DNA from: Mycolicibacterium wolinskyi
Lineage (GTDB): Bacteria > Actinomycetota > Actinomycetes > Mycobacteriales > Mycobacteriaceae
Length of the DNA: 64,000 bases
Assembly: GCF_002101965.1 (NCBI RefSeq)
Contig: NZ_LQQA01000013.1
Location: 1 to 64,000, forward strand
Direction: 5' to 3'
Positions 7,434-15,993 of this stretch are shown here, one piece after another (position 1 is the first letter of the stretch; the number at the start of each line of letters is the position of its first letter). The notes under the pieces are model-generated. The model saw only the letters and a program-made list of their open reading frames with translations. It was not told where the DNA came from and made no database searches. The translations under genes and the position numbers were made by a program.

Positions 7434-8822
7434 ATGGCGATTTCGGGTACCACTTCCGGTCCTGAACTGCTCGTCGAACTGGACCGCACGAGCAGGACCC
7501 CGCTGCACCGCCAACTCGCCGACGGGTTGCGCGACGCGATCCGCACGGGACGGCTGGCCCCGGCTGCGCGGATGCCGTCGACGCGGGTGCTGGCCACCGA
7601 TCTCGGGGTGTCGCGCCGGCTCGTGGTCGAGGCGTACGGGCAGCTGTCCGCGGAGGGTTTCCTGCACAGCACCCGGGGCGCGGGCACGCGCGTGGCCGAG
7701 GTAGGTGCCGCACCGGAATCTTCGCGGCCCCGGTTCGACGTTCCACACCGGTACACGATCGATTTCGCGCCCGGCTCACCGGATCTCGCGAGTTTTCCGC
7801 GGCAGGCATGGCTTCGGGCGTTACGCCAGGGTCTGGCCGAGATCGAGTCCAGCGCATTCGGTTACGTGACGCCGCACGGACTGCCCACCGCACGTGCCGC
7901 GGTGGCCGATTATCTGCGGCGCACCCGGGGTGTCGTCGCCGACCCGAGCCACATCGTGCTGTGCTCAGGGGCGAGCCAGGCCGTCGCGTTGCTCACCCGG
8001 TGCGTGCAGACACCCGTCGCGATGGAAGAACCCGGATTCTGGCTACATCGGAAGATGCTGGAACACAACGGTATCGAGCCCATCGCGATCCCGATCGACA
8101 CCGATGGTCTCGACGTCGCAGCGCTGGCCGACAGCGACGCCGCCACCGTGCTGACCACCCCGGCCCACCAATCGCCGACCGGAGTGGTGCTGTCGGCGGC
8201 GCGCCGAACCGCCCTGCTCGAGTGGGCGCGCGGTGGCCACCTGATCATCGAGGACGACTACGACGCCGAATACCGTTACGACCGCGCACCCGTGGGCGCG
8301 TTACAGGGCGTCGCACCCGACCGGGTGGTGTATGTGGGTTCGACGAGCAAGACCCTCGCGCCCGGTCTGCGGATCGGCTGGATGGTGTTACCCGACGAAC
8401 TCGTCGCGCCGGTCCGGGCCGCCAAAGCCTTTGCCGACACCGGCAGTTCGGTGATGGATCAGATCGCCTTCAGCCACATGCTGAGTTCGGGCGCCTACGA
8501 CCGGCACCTGCGCCAGATGCGACGGCGCTACCTGGGCCGCCGCAACACCTTGCTCGAGGCACTGTCGGCATACCTGCCCGAGGCAACGGTGCTCGGTACG
8601 GCGGCGGGCGTTCACCTCACAGTGCGATTCCCTTCCGGTTTTCCGATCGACGAAATGGTCCGGCGGATCACCGACCTGCGCGTGCGGGTCGAGCCGCTGG
8701 CACCGTGCTACTCCGATCCGGCGTCCGCGCCGCCGGGCCTGATCCTCGGCTACGCGAACCTCACCGAATCGCAGATCGTCGCCGGAGTGCGGATGTTGAG
8801 CCGCGCGGCGGCCGGCCTGTGA
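7434..8822 (+). CDS. MocR/PdxR-type GntR regulator with aminotransferase domain
   Basis: A 462-residue fusion of an N-terminal GntR winged helix (residues ~15-80; LADGLRDAIRTGRL ... LATDLGVSRRLVVEAYGQL) to a fold-type I aminotransferase domain. The PLP lysine is in YVGSTSKTLAPGLRIGWM, and DDYDAEYRYDR is the family's DDYDxExRYD block. MocR proteins sense PLP or an amino-acid adduct and regulate a neighbouring gene. ATG 7434 lies nine bases after a -10 box TAGGCT (7420-7425). It diverges from the membrane protein/epimerase pair, which is a plausible target. Confidence 0.88.
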   Translation: MAISGTTSGPELLVELDRTSRTPLHRQLADGLRDAIRTGRLAPAARMPSTRVLATDLGVSRRLVVEAYGQLSAEGFLHSTRGAGTRVAEVGAAPESSRPRFDVPHRYTIDFAPGSPDLASFPRQAWLRALRQGLAEIESSAFGYVTPHGLPTARAAVADYLRRTRGVVADPSHIVLCSGASQAVALLTRCVQTPVAMEEPGFWLHRKMLEHNGIEPIAIPIDTDGLDVAALADSDAATVLTTPAHQSPTGVVLSAARRTALLEWARGGHLIIEDDYDAEYRYDRAPVGALQGVAPDRVVYVGSTSKTLAPGLRIGWMVLPDELVAPVRAAKAFADTGSSVMDQIAFSHMLSSGAYDRHLRQMRRRYLGRRNTLLEALSAYLPEATVLGTAAGVHLTVRFPSGFPIDEMVRRITDLRVRVEPLAPCYSDPASAPPGLILGYANLTESQIVAGVRMLSRAAAGL

Positions 8823-8974
8823 ACTAAACCACACAATCGGGCGGTTTCGATTAGTGCGATCGCGGCAACAGACGCTACGGTTAGAAGTGCTAGAGAATTC
8901 TCATCCTGGTCGCTCGCGCAGTGCTGGAGTCGACCAGCCGATTGGATGGGAACTACCGGACCGAGGGGTCGACA

Positions 8975-9688
8975 ATGAGCTCAAGCTCAGGTCTGCCGCG
9001 GCTAGCTGTCGCGGTGGCGACGGGGGTTTTGTCTGGGGCGTTGGCGTTCGTGTCGCTGATCGCCGCCCCGTTGGCCGGGGCTGCGCCGCCCTGCCCTGAT
9101 GTACAGGTGGTATTCGCGCGCGGCACGTTCGAGCCGCCGGGTGTCGGTGTCACCGGCCAGGCGTTCGTCGATGCGCTGCGCGGAAAACTCGGCGACCGAT
9201 CGATGGACGTGTACGCCGTGAATTACCCAGCGTCGCTGGACTTTCCAAGAGCCGCCGACGGGGTCATCGACGCCAGCAACAAGGTCCGCGACGTGGCGGC
9301 CAACTGCCCCAACACCAAGACGGTGCTCGGAGGCTACTCACAGGGCGCCGCGGTCGCGGCCTACATCACCGCGGATGCCGTGCCGGCGAACTTCGTGCTG
9401 CCGCCCGGTATCACGGGTCCGATGCCGCCCGACGTCGCCGACAGCGTGGCGGCGGTGACACTGTTCGGCAAGCCGTCGACCGGGTTCATGAACATCGTCC
9501 AATCCACCGCGCCGCCGATCAACATCGGTCACCTGTACACGGACAAGACCATCGACCTGTGCATCGACACCGATCCGGTCTGCTCACCGAGCGGCGGCGA
9601 TGCGGGCACGCACAACCTGTACGCGACGAACGGGATGGTGGACGAAGCCGCCACCTACGTCGCGCAGCGCGTGCAAGCGCGTACTTGA
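8975..9688 (+). CDS. secreted cutinase-family serine esterase
   Basis: A 237-residue exported alpha/beta hydrolase (cutinase-like protein family). A signal peptide (VATGVLSGALAFVSLIAAPL, cleavage after AGA near residue 38) is followed by CPDVQVVFARGTFEPPGVG, the GYSQG nucleophile motif (~residue 119), an Asp in CIDTDPVC and the catalytic His in GDAGTHNLYA; four cysteines can form two disulphides. Relatives cleave lipid and polyester esters at the cell envelope. GAGGGG lies six bases before ATG 8975. Upstream, a palindrome GAGAATTCTC (8893-8902) and a -10-like TACGGT (8876-8881) lie in the 152-base gap. The next gene starts on the stop codon (TGATG). Confidence 0.93.
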   Translation: MSSSSGLPRLAVAVATGVLSGALAFVSLIAAPLAGAAPPCPDVQVVFARGTFEPPGVGVTGQAFVDALRGKLGDRSMDVYAVNYPASLDFPRAADGVIDASNKVRDVAANCPNTKTVLGGYSQGAAVAAYITADAVPANFVLPPGITGPMPPDVADSVAAVTLFGKPSTGFMNIVQSTAPPINIGHLYTDKTIDLCIDTDPVCSPSGGDAGTHNLYATNGMVDEAATYVAQRVQART

Positions 9689-10830
9689 TGCCACGGTCAT
9701 CGGCCCGCCAGGCGTGGGCTGACGCGTTCCGCCCGGCGTGCCGTGCCCGCGGTATGCGCTTCGTCAGCGAGGAAGGTTTTCTGCTCGACGACGTCTACCT
9801 GACCTCCATCAGCACGCAGGTTTTTCACGAGGGCTCCGAGGCGCTGCGGATCACGTGGGATGTCAGCATCAAACCGCTGGCCATCGACGAGGTCCTGTGG
9901 GCCGCGTTCCTTCCCGACGTCGAGATGGGCCCAAAGATGCGGATCAACCGACGCATCAACGGGGCCTTCACGATTCAGCCCCTACGCCTGAGCCGGGCTT
10001 CACACGACGTCGCGGCCACCGACGAGCCCGACTGGGAACCGGTGCTCGACGAGTTCGACCGTGTCCGGGCTGACTTCATCGCCGACCATCCCACCGCGGC
10101 CGACTTCGTGTCGGCGCTGCGGCGCGCCGACGACGGCATCGCCCCGTCCAGGGGGCTGACGCGCCTGGTCACTGCCCTCATCTCCGCCGGCGACAACACC
10201 GAAGCCGCGAATATCGCCGACGAGGCAATCGCGCGCGGTGAGCGCGGATCCATGTCCTCGACTGTCGATGTGCTGAAGTATCTCTCCGCGTATGCCAAAG
10301 GCCCGGAGGCGTACTCGGCATTCACAGCCAGCCTGGCGCCGACCCACGACTACCAGGTTCTGCAACACTCTGATCGCGATATTTCGGTGGGCCTGAGCCG
10401 CGAGCATCATCGAGGCACGATGCGTCGCGATCTCGAGAGCATGAATGGCGCGGATCCGTGGGCGGTGGTGTTGAGGGCCCGCGCACCGCTCGGAGCGCCT
10501 GAAGATTTCACGACGTCGCGCTACCTGCAGGCCGCGGGTACCGCCGAGGCGATGGTGGTCGAATTGTGCATGCCGGGCGGGGCGGATATCGGCGCCGTCT
10601 CGGTGCGCTCTGTCGTCGGTCACCCGAGCACCGGCCGCGCCGAGCGTGATGTCGAGATCACCCTTCCGCGCGGCATCGAGCGAATCAGCCGGGATGAAGT
10701 GTTCACCGCCGACCAAGCGGCCGGTCTGTTCGAAACCTTTTACCGCACAGACACTATCGGTGAGGACTACGTCCTGCGGCCGGTCGAGGGCTACACCGCC
10801 GACGGCGGTCACGTCTACCCCGAGACCTGA
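9688..10830 (+). CDS. protein of unknown function coupled to cutinase
   Basis: A 380-residue protein that I do not recognise. It starts at ATG 9688, sharing bases with the cutinase stop (TGATG), so it is almost certainly translated from the cutinase transcript. It has no signal peptide or membrane segment. Strand-rich N-terminal (DDVYLTSISTQVFHEG, LRITWDVSIKPL) and C-terminal parts flank a helical middle (~130-230). The sequence is acidic, typical of a cytosolic protein. Its 3' end overlaps the convergent DUF6882-like gene by 16 bases. Confidence 0.7.
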   Translation: MPRSSARQAWADAFRPACRARGMRFVSEEGFLLDDVYLTSISTQVFHEGSEALRITWDVSIKPLAIDEVLWAAFLPDVEMGPKMRINRRINGAFTIQPLRLSRASHDVAATDEPDWEPVLDEFDRVRADFIADHPTAADFVSALRRADDGIAPSRGLTRLVTALISAGDNTEAANIADEAIARGERGSMSSTVDVLKYLSAYAKGPEAYSAFTASLAPTHDYQVLQHSDRDISVGLSREHHRGTMRRDLESMNGADPWAVVLRARAPLGAPEDFTTSRYLQAAGTAEAMVVELCMPGGADIGAVSVRSVVGHPSTGRAERDVEITLPRGIERISRDEVFTADQAAGLFETFYRTDTIGEDYVLRPVEGYTADGGHVYPET

Positions 10831-11558
10831 TGCCCGCTCAGCGTTCCCCGCAGCGCGGTGAGCCGCGCGTAACCATCGAATTCCGCGGTAGCCGAGTTAC
10901 TCGTCAAAGGATCGGTCAGCACCGCGCGGCCCCAGTCTGCGGTCCAGTCGATGGCCCATCCCGACATCTCCGCGAGACCGTGGACAGCGGCACGATGGTC
11001 CTCGATTGTCCCCGCGCCCAACGCCATCGGCACCCTGGTCATGAACCGGTGGTCGATCCTGGGCCTCGCGAAATCGAGGTCGCCGAGTAGCAGCACGGCC
11101 AGGGTGCCACCGCCGACCCCGACGATGTAGGTCAGCCCGCCTCCCGTCACCGAGGCCACCACCGCACCAACCTCGAGCGCCGCGTATTCAGCTGCGGTAT
11201 CCGCATCGTCGCCGACCGCGAAGGGCACCTCATCGTTCAGCAAGCTCGCCAGCCCGTCCGCCCGACCGCGCTCGAGAATCATCTGGGCGCCCGCGCGGCC
11301 GCCGTTGGGCAACGCCCGACCCCACATCATCGACTGCGGCCCCGGCGCAACGCTGGCCATCAACTCGACGCTGGTCTCGATCGTCGCGCCGGTGCCCTTG
11401 CCCGTGAAGACAAATGAATCGCTGACGAGATCCGCCGCATAGTCGAACTCACCACCAACGCGCTCCTGCACTCCCTCCTGGAGCGAGAGCTGAGTCAGCG
11501 CGGCGTACAGCGCGCCACGGTCGTGCAGTACTCGCAAGTCGTCGAACGCGATCGCCAC
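10815..11558 (-). CDS. DUF6882-like cytosolic protein
   Basis: A 247-residue protein with the layout of DUF6882 proteins: helix, strands (VSDSFVFTGKGTGATIETSV), a tryptophan block (QSMMWGRALPNGG) and a helical stretch ending in LASLLNDEVPF. A glycine-rich hydrophobic strand (VVASVTGGGLTYIVGVGGG) follows. Function is unknown for the family. It is convergent with the cutinase-linked gene. The DUF assignment is from memory of the pattern and is moderate. Confidence 0.6.
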   Translation of the reverse strand: MAIAFDDLRVLHDRGALYAALTQLSLQEGVQERVGGEFDYAADLVSDSFVFTGKGTGATIETSVELMASVAPGPQSMMWGRALPNGGRAGAQMILERGRADGLASLLNDEVPFAVGDDADTAAEYAALEVGAVVASVTGGGLTYIVGVGGGTLAVLLLGDLDFARPRIDHRFMTRVPMALGAGTIEDHRAAVHGLAEMSGWAIDWTADWGRAVLTDPLTSNSATAEFDGYARLTALRGTLSGHQVSG

Positions 11559-11782
11559 ATCGACGACACTAGAGGCCTATCACCGCCGCGGCGACACCAA
11601 CGACCAACGCTACGATCACCACCGCAAGGTGAATTCCGCCGCTCGAGATCGGCGACTACCGGTCCCGCACGCGAGCAGCGTGCCGGTGTTCAGAACCCGC
11701 GGCGACGCTCCTTGTCCGTGCTGGACGTCTGGTACCCGATAGACCGGGATGCACTGTGCTACCCGAAAATTACAGTGATGGC

Positions 11783-12304
11783 TCACCCCATCAATGTGGC
11801 TACCCGTAGCGCAATGTCCTTTACCTGATCGATGACATACTCCTCACCAATGACTTTCACCCAGAAGGTGGATGTGATGTAGGTCAGGTTGACTTCGCAG
11901 CCCGGCTCGTACACTTCAGCGCTGCCGTCGTTGATAACGAATATCGCGTCCGTGGCTCCGGGTTCATCCGGTTCGGCCAGGAAGTACTCGGGGCGCTCGT
12001 AAGACGACGGGTCCCAATGTCCTTTCTGGTCACGAATTTCCTGAATCGCTATGTCTCCGCGCCCGGCTGCGATGAGGACAGACTTGCCGCTGGGTTTGTC
12101 TTCCCAGGCTGACCATGTCTGGTGCTCAACGTCCTCTTCGGTGAGGACGAGGTTGACAGGATCCAGGCTGTCAGCTTCGATGAAAACCTTCAGCACTGCC
12201 GCAATCTGAGCACAGGTCGGCAGGGCCGGTGTATCCGCTACTTCTGAGGCAGAATCGCCCGAGTCGCCATCGGTGCAGCTTGTTAACATGACGGTTGCTC
12301 CCAA
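11783..12304 (-). CDS. lipoprotein, last gene of exported-protein cluster
   Basis: An acidic protein of ~173 residues with a lipobox LTSC, so a lipid-modified envelope protein. The mature part has a Cys pair (LPTCAQIAAVLKVF ... YEPGCEVNL) spaced as in mycobacterial DUF3558-type lipoproteins, a weak resemblance. The start is unclear: no ATG or GTG precedes the lipobox at a sensible distance. TTG 12304 is given, with CTG 12310 or a non-standard start at the upstream stop as alternatives. It lies 26 bases after the second lipoprotein gene in the same direction and is probably co-transcribed. Confidence 0.55.
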   Translation of the reverse strand: MGATVMLTSCTDGDSGDSASEVADTPALPTCAQIAAVLKVFIEADSLDPVNLVLTEEDVEHQTWSAWEDKPSGKSVLIAAGRGDIAIQEIRDQKGHWDPSSYERPEYFLAEPDEPGATDAIFVINDGSAEVYEPGCEVNLTYITSTFWVKVIGEEYVIDQVKDIALRVATLMG

Positions 12305-12330
12305 CGTGATCAGGACGAGGCCTTGTTCCG

Positions 12331-12888
12331 TTATGAGGGGCCGCGTGGCGCGATTTGATGCGCCACCGCTTCTTTCATCTCCGCGACCGGACCTTGGTAG
12401 TCGCCACTGCTGGCGGCAGTGCGCTGATCCGGGGTGATCGGATAGGCCATGATGAGCGGGTTTACACCGCCTTGCGGCCAGTCGTTGACAGCGAAGACAT
12501 AGGGCTTGCCGGAGTCGAGTATCGCCTCGCCGTTGGCCAGACATTCCCGAGTGCCGTCCTGGCGGATCTTGACTTGGCCGCTGTAGTTTCCTTTGAGATT
12601 GTGGTCAGCGGTGACGATGAAATCGGTCGCCGACTCGTCATGTGGTCCCAAGTCTTGTTGCACAGCACCAACAAACACGTTGCTGGCGAAGCCAGCCACC
12701 TTTCTCATATCTGAAGTGTCGACGATGTAGTCGAGCTGGAGTTCGCAACTGGCCGATGCAGCCGAGGGAGAGCCCACTGCAGCAGGCGGTTCTGATTGCT
12801 GACAGCCCGCCGCGGCCAACGCACCGGCCAATATCACCGAATACCACGCGCAGCTGCGATTCCGTGTGCGCGGAGACATTGAACGCAT
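12331..12888 (-). CDS. lipoprotein of unknown function
   Basis: A 185-residue lipoprotein. The signal peptide is MSPRTRNRSCAWYSVILAGA with lipobox LAAAGC, cleaved before Cys to give a CQQSEPP start. The mature domain is beta-rich (CELQLDYIVDTSDMRKVAG, SNVFVGAVQQDLG, YVFAVNDWPQGG) and ends in a helix. I do not recognise the family. ATG 12888 is six bases after the protease stop, with an AGGG-type ribosome site in the protease 3' end, so the genes are coupled. Confidence 0.65.
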   Translation of the reverse strand: MRSMSPRTRNRSCAWYSVILAGALAAAGCQQSEPPAAVGSPSAASASCELQLDYIVDTSDMRKVAGFASNVFVGAVQQDLGPHDESATDFIVTADHNLKGNYSGQVKIRQDGTRECLANGEAILDSGKPYVFAVNDWPQGGVNPLIMAYPITPDQRTAASSGDYQGPVAEMKEAVAHQIAPRGPS

Positions 12889-12893
12889 AATTA

Positions 12894-14027
12894 TCACCGA
12901 CCCTGATTCGCGGCTGCTATGTCGATTGCCTGTGGAAACGCAGCCTGACTCGCGTCGCTGATCGCGTGCATGGCCTGTCCTGGGCAACTGTGCGCCAAGC
13001 CTAACGCGTGTCCAAGCTCGTGTACGAAAACGCCAGTAATCTCGCTCGGCGAGAGCCCATTAACGTATGGGTTGGCTTCGCTGGGGATGGCGAAGAACTC
13101 ATTGAACGCGAGTTCGTCCGGGCCTATCAGCCGAGGCGATAGTCTTCCTACCCACTTAGTGGGTCCGAAGTTCTCAGCGACGATGCGCACATCCGGGACG
13201 TGAGGGCCTGAGTTCTCCAATATCTTGACCTTGCTCACCGCATTCCAGCGAGTGATCGCGTCGAGAACCTCGGCGTGACGGCCCCATGAGCCGGTACCCC
13301 ACAGATATCTGACCACGCCGCCGTCAATGGATCCGTCTCCGTTCCTGAACAGACCTAGATCGGATATTGGTTGCCCGGCAGCGGTTTCCGACTCAGCCTT
13401 ATTACATTGCTCGGGTGTGTTGTCCTTGCCGTTCTCGCGACTGTACTGAGCATCTTCGTGCTCGACTTGCTGCTGCGGTGTCTGTTGCGCCGGTTCGGAG
13501 GGCGGTGTGGGCTCAACCTCGCGCTCCGGCTGGTGTTGCGGGGCGCTTGGCTGCGCCGATTGTTGTGACCCTTGCTGCGCGGGCGCTTGTTGTGTGGGTG
13601 GTTGTTGGCGGGGTGCGTCGTAATCGGGTGGTTGGGTGCCGTGCACGGGTGGTTGCCGTGATGCGTTGGGTTGTTGTTGTGGGTTTTGGGGTGTGGGGTT
13701 GTAGTCGGGTGCGGCGCTGGGGTTGTTGATGTCGATGCCGTTGCCCTGGGGTGGTGCGGGGTAGTTGCCGCCGCTGTAGCCCGGTCCGGCTTGGGGCCAT
13801 CCGGGCGGCTGGAATTGACTACCACCGCCGCCGCCGAAACCGGGACCGGTGGGACCACCCGGCCCGGTAGGTGCGGGCGGCTCAGCGGTCGCGCCGGGCA
13901 TGGTGAATGCACCGGGCAGCTGGGCATCGTTGGCGGTCACCATCACCGTGGCGGCCAGCAAGGCCACGATCGCCGTCAAGGCCAACACCCGCCTACCCAA
14001 CGGCCCTGGGGCCGGTTTCCTGATCAC
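12894..14027 (-). CDS. secreted metzincin zinc protease with Pro/Gln-rich linker
   Basis: A 377-residue exported protein. A Sec signal or anchor (VLALTAIVALLAATVMVTA, ~14-32) leads into a ~160-residue low-complexity Pro/Gln/Gly-rich region, then a compact zinc-protease domain (~240-377). The metzincin motif HELGHALGLAH (from about residue 336) supplies three histidines and the catalytic Glu, followed by SCPGQAMHA, where Met fits the Met-turn. Relatives are matrixin-like. GTG 14027 is chosen for the AGGGG ribosome site and because it begins the signal peptide. It may process the neighbouring exported proteins or external substrates; that is inference. The linker could reach through the cell wall. 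Confidence 0.82.
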   Translation of the reverse strand: MIRKPAPGPLGRRVLALTAIVALLAATVMVTANDAQLPGAFTMPGATAEPPAPTGPGGPTGPGFGGGGGSQFQPPGWPQAGPGYSGGNYPAPPQGNGIDINNPSAAPDYNPTPQNPQQQPNASRQPPVHGTQPPDYDAPRQQPPTQQAPAQQGSQQSAQPSAPQHQPEREVEPTPPSEPAQQTPQQQVEHEDAQYSRENGKDNTPEQCNKAESETAAGQPISDLGLFRNGDGSIDGGVVRYLWGTGSWGRHAEVLDAITRWNAVSKVKILENSGPHVPDVRIVAENFGPTKWVGRLSPRLIGPDELAFNEFFAIPSEANPYVNGLSPSEITGVFVHELGHALGLAHSCPGQAMHAISDASQAAFPQAIDIAAANQGR

Positions 14028-14037
14028 GCAGTCACCC

Positions 14038-15189
14038 CTATTCCGTGGGTCCGGTGATGGTGGTCTTGGCGGTCGCGACAACACCTTCGGCGGCGCGTGT
14101 GCACGCGTCGTAATCGGGCCCGGTTTGGCCGAAGGTGGCGGTGCAGGCCACCGACAGGTGCGCCAGAAGGGTGTTGTGGCATGCGGTCACCGACGTCTGG
14201 TGCGGGGTGGTGGTCAGGCATTGCTGGTGGGTGGCACACCCGGCGGTGAAGTCGGCGGCGCGCCCATCGGGGCTGCGATAGTCGTTGGTGCCGCCCGGAC
14301 ACTGCACCGAACCGTCAGCGACCGCGGCGATACTGGGTGAGCCTTCGGGCAAGCCAGCCCAGTTCGGCATCGGCGCCCCCGTCGTGGGGATGTCGGAGGC
14401 GCGGTAGGCCAGGGTGAGGGTGACTGGGAACGCGAAGATGTTGGCCGGGCCGAGGTCGATGGTCAGATTTGACTGTCCTGGCGGGAAACCGGGCCCCAGG
14501 GTTGGGGTGACGGTGAGTGGTGCCTGGTGGGTGTCGTGAGCGGCCGGGATGCTGAAGGTGCCGATCACCGTGGCGGGTTGTCCTGGCGTAGCGTCGGTTT
14601 CGACCAGTACCACGTTGTCGCCTTGGCGTAGGTGTGTGCCGGCGGGCAGTTTGATCCCGAACGGGATCGTGGAGGCGGAGAACACTGTTTTGCGGGTGAT
14701 CGTGACATCCACCCCGCCGCCGGTCAGCCGCTTGACCGCGTAGTCGACGTCGGGGCTGCCATAGACACCTCCCCCGTCGGGTGTCCAGGCCGCCGGGGCC
14801 AACGTCAGCTCATCGGGCAGGTGGATGCGCAGCTGGCGGTTGGGGTGCGCGGTGGGAACGAAGATGCCGTCTTTGGCCCACATCGGCACCGTGGCCTCGC
14901 CCCGCTCCACCTGCGCCGCCAGCGGTGGTTCCAAGCCCGCGGTCTCACCTTGCGGGGTGGTCGACGAAATTCGGGCGCCGCCAATGGGATTCACCCGTGG
15001 CGGGTCGGCGGGCATCGGCCGCGGGATCGGCATCGGCACCGGCGGTGGCACAGGCTCTGCGGCGGCCACCACGATCGGGCCGGGTATGCGCCCGTCGCTG
15101 TCGCCGAGTAGCGGCGCGCCCAGCGTCAGCACAGCTGCCGCGGCCACCGTGGCCGTCCGATGTATCGTCAACGTTGTTCCCCGGGTCAT
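14038..15189 (-). CDS. secreted protein of unknown function beside MspA-like porin
   Basis: A 383-residue exported protein with signal peptide IHRTATVAAAAVLTLGAPLL and a proline-rich segment (PVPPPVPMPIPRPMPADPPR, ~45-65). The body is rich in beta strands with Thr/Gly (VDVTITRKTVFSASTIPFGI, NLTIDLGPANIFAFPVTLTL). Six cysteines cluster in the last 110 residues, suggesting disulphides. The gene starts three bases after the MspA-like stop; an internal TTG 15171, preceded by GGGGA, is an alternative start. No family is recognised. Pairing with a porin relative suggests an outer-envelope partner. Confidence 0.65.
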   Translation of the reverse strand: MTRGTTLTIHRTATVAAAAVLTLGAPLLGDSDGRIPGPIVVAAAEPVPPPVPMPIPRPMPADPPRVNPIGGARISSTTPQGETAGLEPPLAAQVERGEATVPMWAKDGIFVPTAHPNRQLRIHLPDELTLAPAAWTPDGGGVYGSPDVDYAVKRLTGGGVDVTITRKTVFSASTIPFGIKLPAGTHLRQGDNVVLVETDATPGQPATVIGTFSIPAAHDTHQAPLTVTPTLGPGFPPGQSNLTIDLGPANIFAFPVTLTLAYRASDIPTTGAPMPNWAGLPEGSPSIAAVADGSVQCPGGTNDYRSPDGRAADFTAGCATHQQCLTTTPHQTSVTACHNTLLAHLSVACTATFGQTGPDYDACTRAAEGVVATAKTTITGPTE

Positions 15190-15192
15190 GGT

Positions 15193-15912
15193 TTAGAGGT
15201 CTTTGGGTTCGCCGTAGAGGGTTTGGGTGTCGTTGCCGTTGTCGGTGCGCACCCGAATCGTGGTGTAGGACTGGATTTTCACCTGGCCCCCGCAGCCGTC
15301 GGCGACGATGTTCTGCTCGCGCAGATTCGACACCGCGTGCATGTTGCGCAGGCTGATCCGGTCCATCGCGACCTGGGCGTGGCCGCCCGGTTTGAGCAGC
15401 ACCCGCAGGTAGCCGCCGATGTGCTCAGTGGCACCCACCGAAACGTTGCCCTGGGCACCGGCGAAACCGCCGCCCCCGCCGCCGCCACCACCGGCACCGC
15501 CTTGGCCTTGGCCAAAACCGCCGCCATAGACACCGGCGCCGACTTGCTGGTTGAGATCGAGCCCAATGTCACCGCCGACTTCGACACCGGCCGATGAATC
15601 GGTGCGGCAACCCACGAAATATCCCGACTCCAACTGCGCGTCCTGGATCACCGCCGCACCCTGACCGCTGATCCGCGCTTCGGACCGCAGGGTGACCCGG
15701 GCCTGCCACGAATTCGACGCGCCCGCAAGGTTGTCGATGTGATCGATCACCTCGTTGGTGGTATTCACATCCACCACCCATCCGTCATCGGTGACGAACT
15801 GCGTCCACCGATCCGCCATCACCTGCGGCGCGGCACCCGCCGCCGGCGCGCACAACACAGCACCCACACCCAGTACCGCCGCAACAGCGACGGCACGCCC
15901 CCGACCACGCAC
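15193..15912 (-). CDS. MspA-family porin-like protein with glycine-rich insertion
   Basis: A ~239-residue exported protein resembling MspA porins of the mycobacterial outer membrane. A signal peptide (AVAVAAVLGVGAVLCAPAAG) is followed by MspA-like blocks: a Trp-containing N-terminus (DDGWVVDVNTTNEV), a GYFVGC strand, a strand pair and the C-terminal TLYGEP, comparable with TTYGEP in MspA. The middle carries a run of glycines (GQGGAGGGGGGGGGFAGAQ) where MspA has its inner constriction. GTG 15912 or TTG 15915 is favoured by GGGGAGG upstream; GTG 15972 would give a long N-region. It heads the five-gene minus-strand cluster. A perfect TTGACA (16006-16001) lies upstream, with an ill-spaced TATGGT. 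Confidence 0.75.
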   Translation of the reverse strand: MRGRGRAVAVAAVLGVGAVLCAPAAGAAPQVMADRWTQFVTDDGWVVDVNTTNEVIDHIDNLAGASNSWQARVTLRSEARISGQGAAVIQDAQLESGYFVGCRTDSSAGVEVGGDIGLDLNQQVGAGVYGGGFGQGQGGAGGGGGGGGGFAGAQGNVSVGATEHIGGYLRVLLKPGGHAQVAMDRISLRNMHAVSNLREQNIVADGCGGQVKIQSYTTIRVRTDNGNDTQTLYGEPKDL

Positions 15913-15993
15913 CAACCGAACAACCTCCCCGACAGGCCCAGCCCATTCCCCCGTGGATGTTTGCTGAGTCACGAGGAACAAACCATACGACAA

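Noticed and set aside
13355..13927. Low-complexity frames opposite or alongside the metzincin linker
   Set aside because: The Pro/Gln repeat leaves several frames open by composition; only the frame with signal peptide and HELGH motif is credible.
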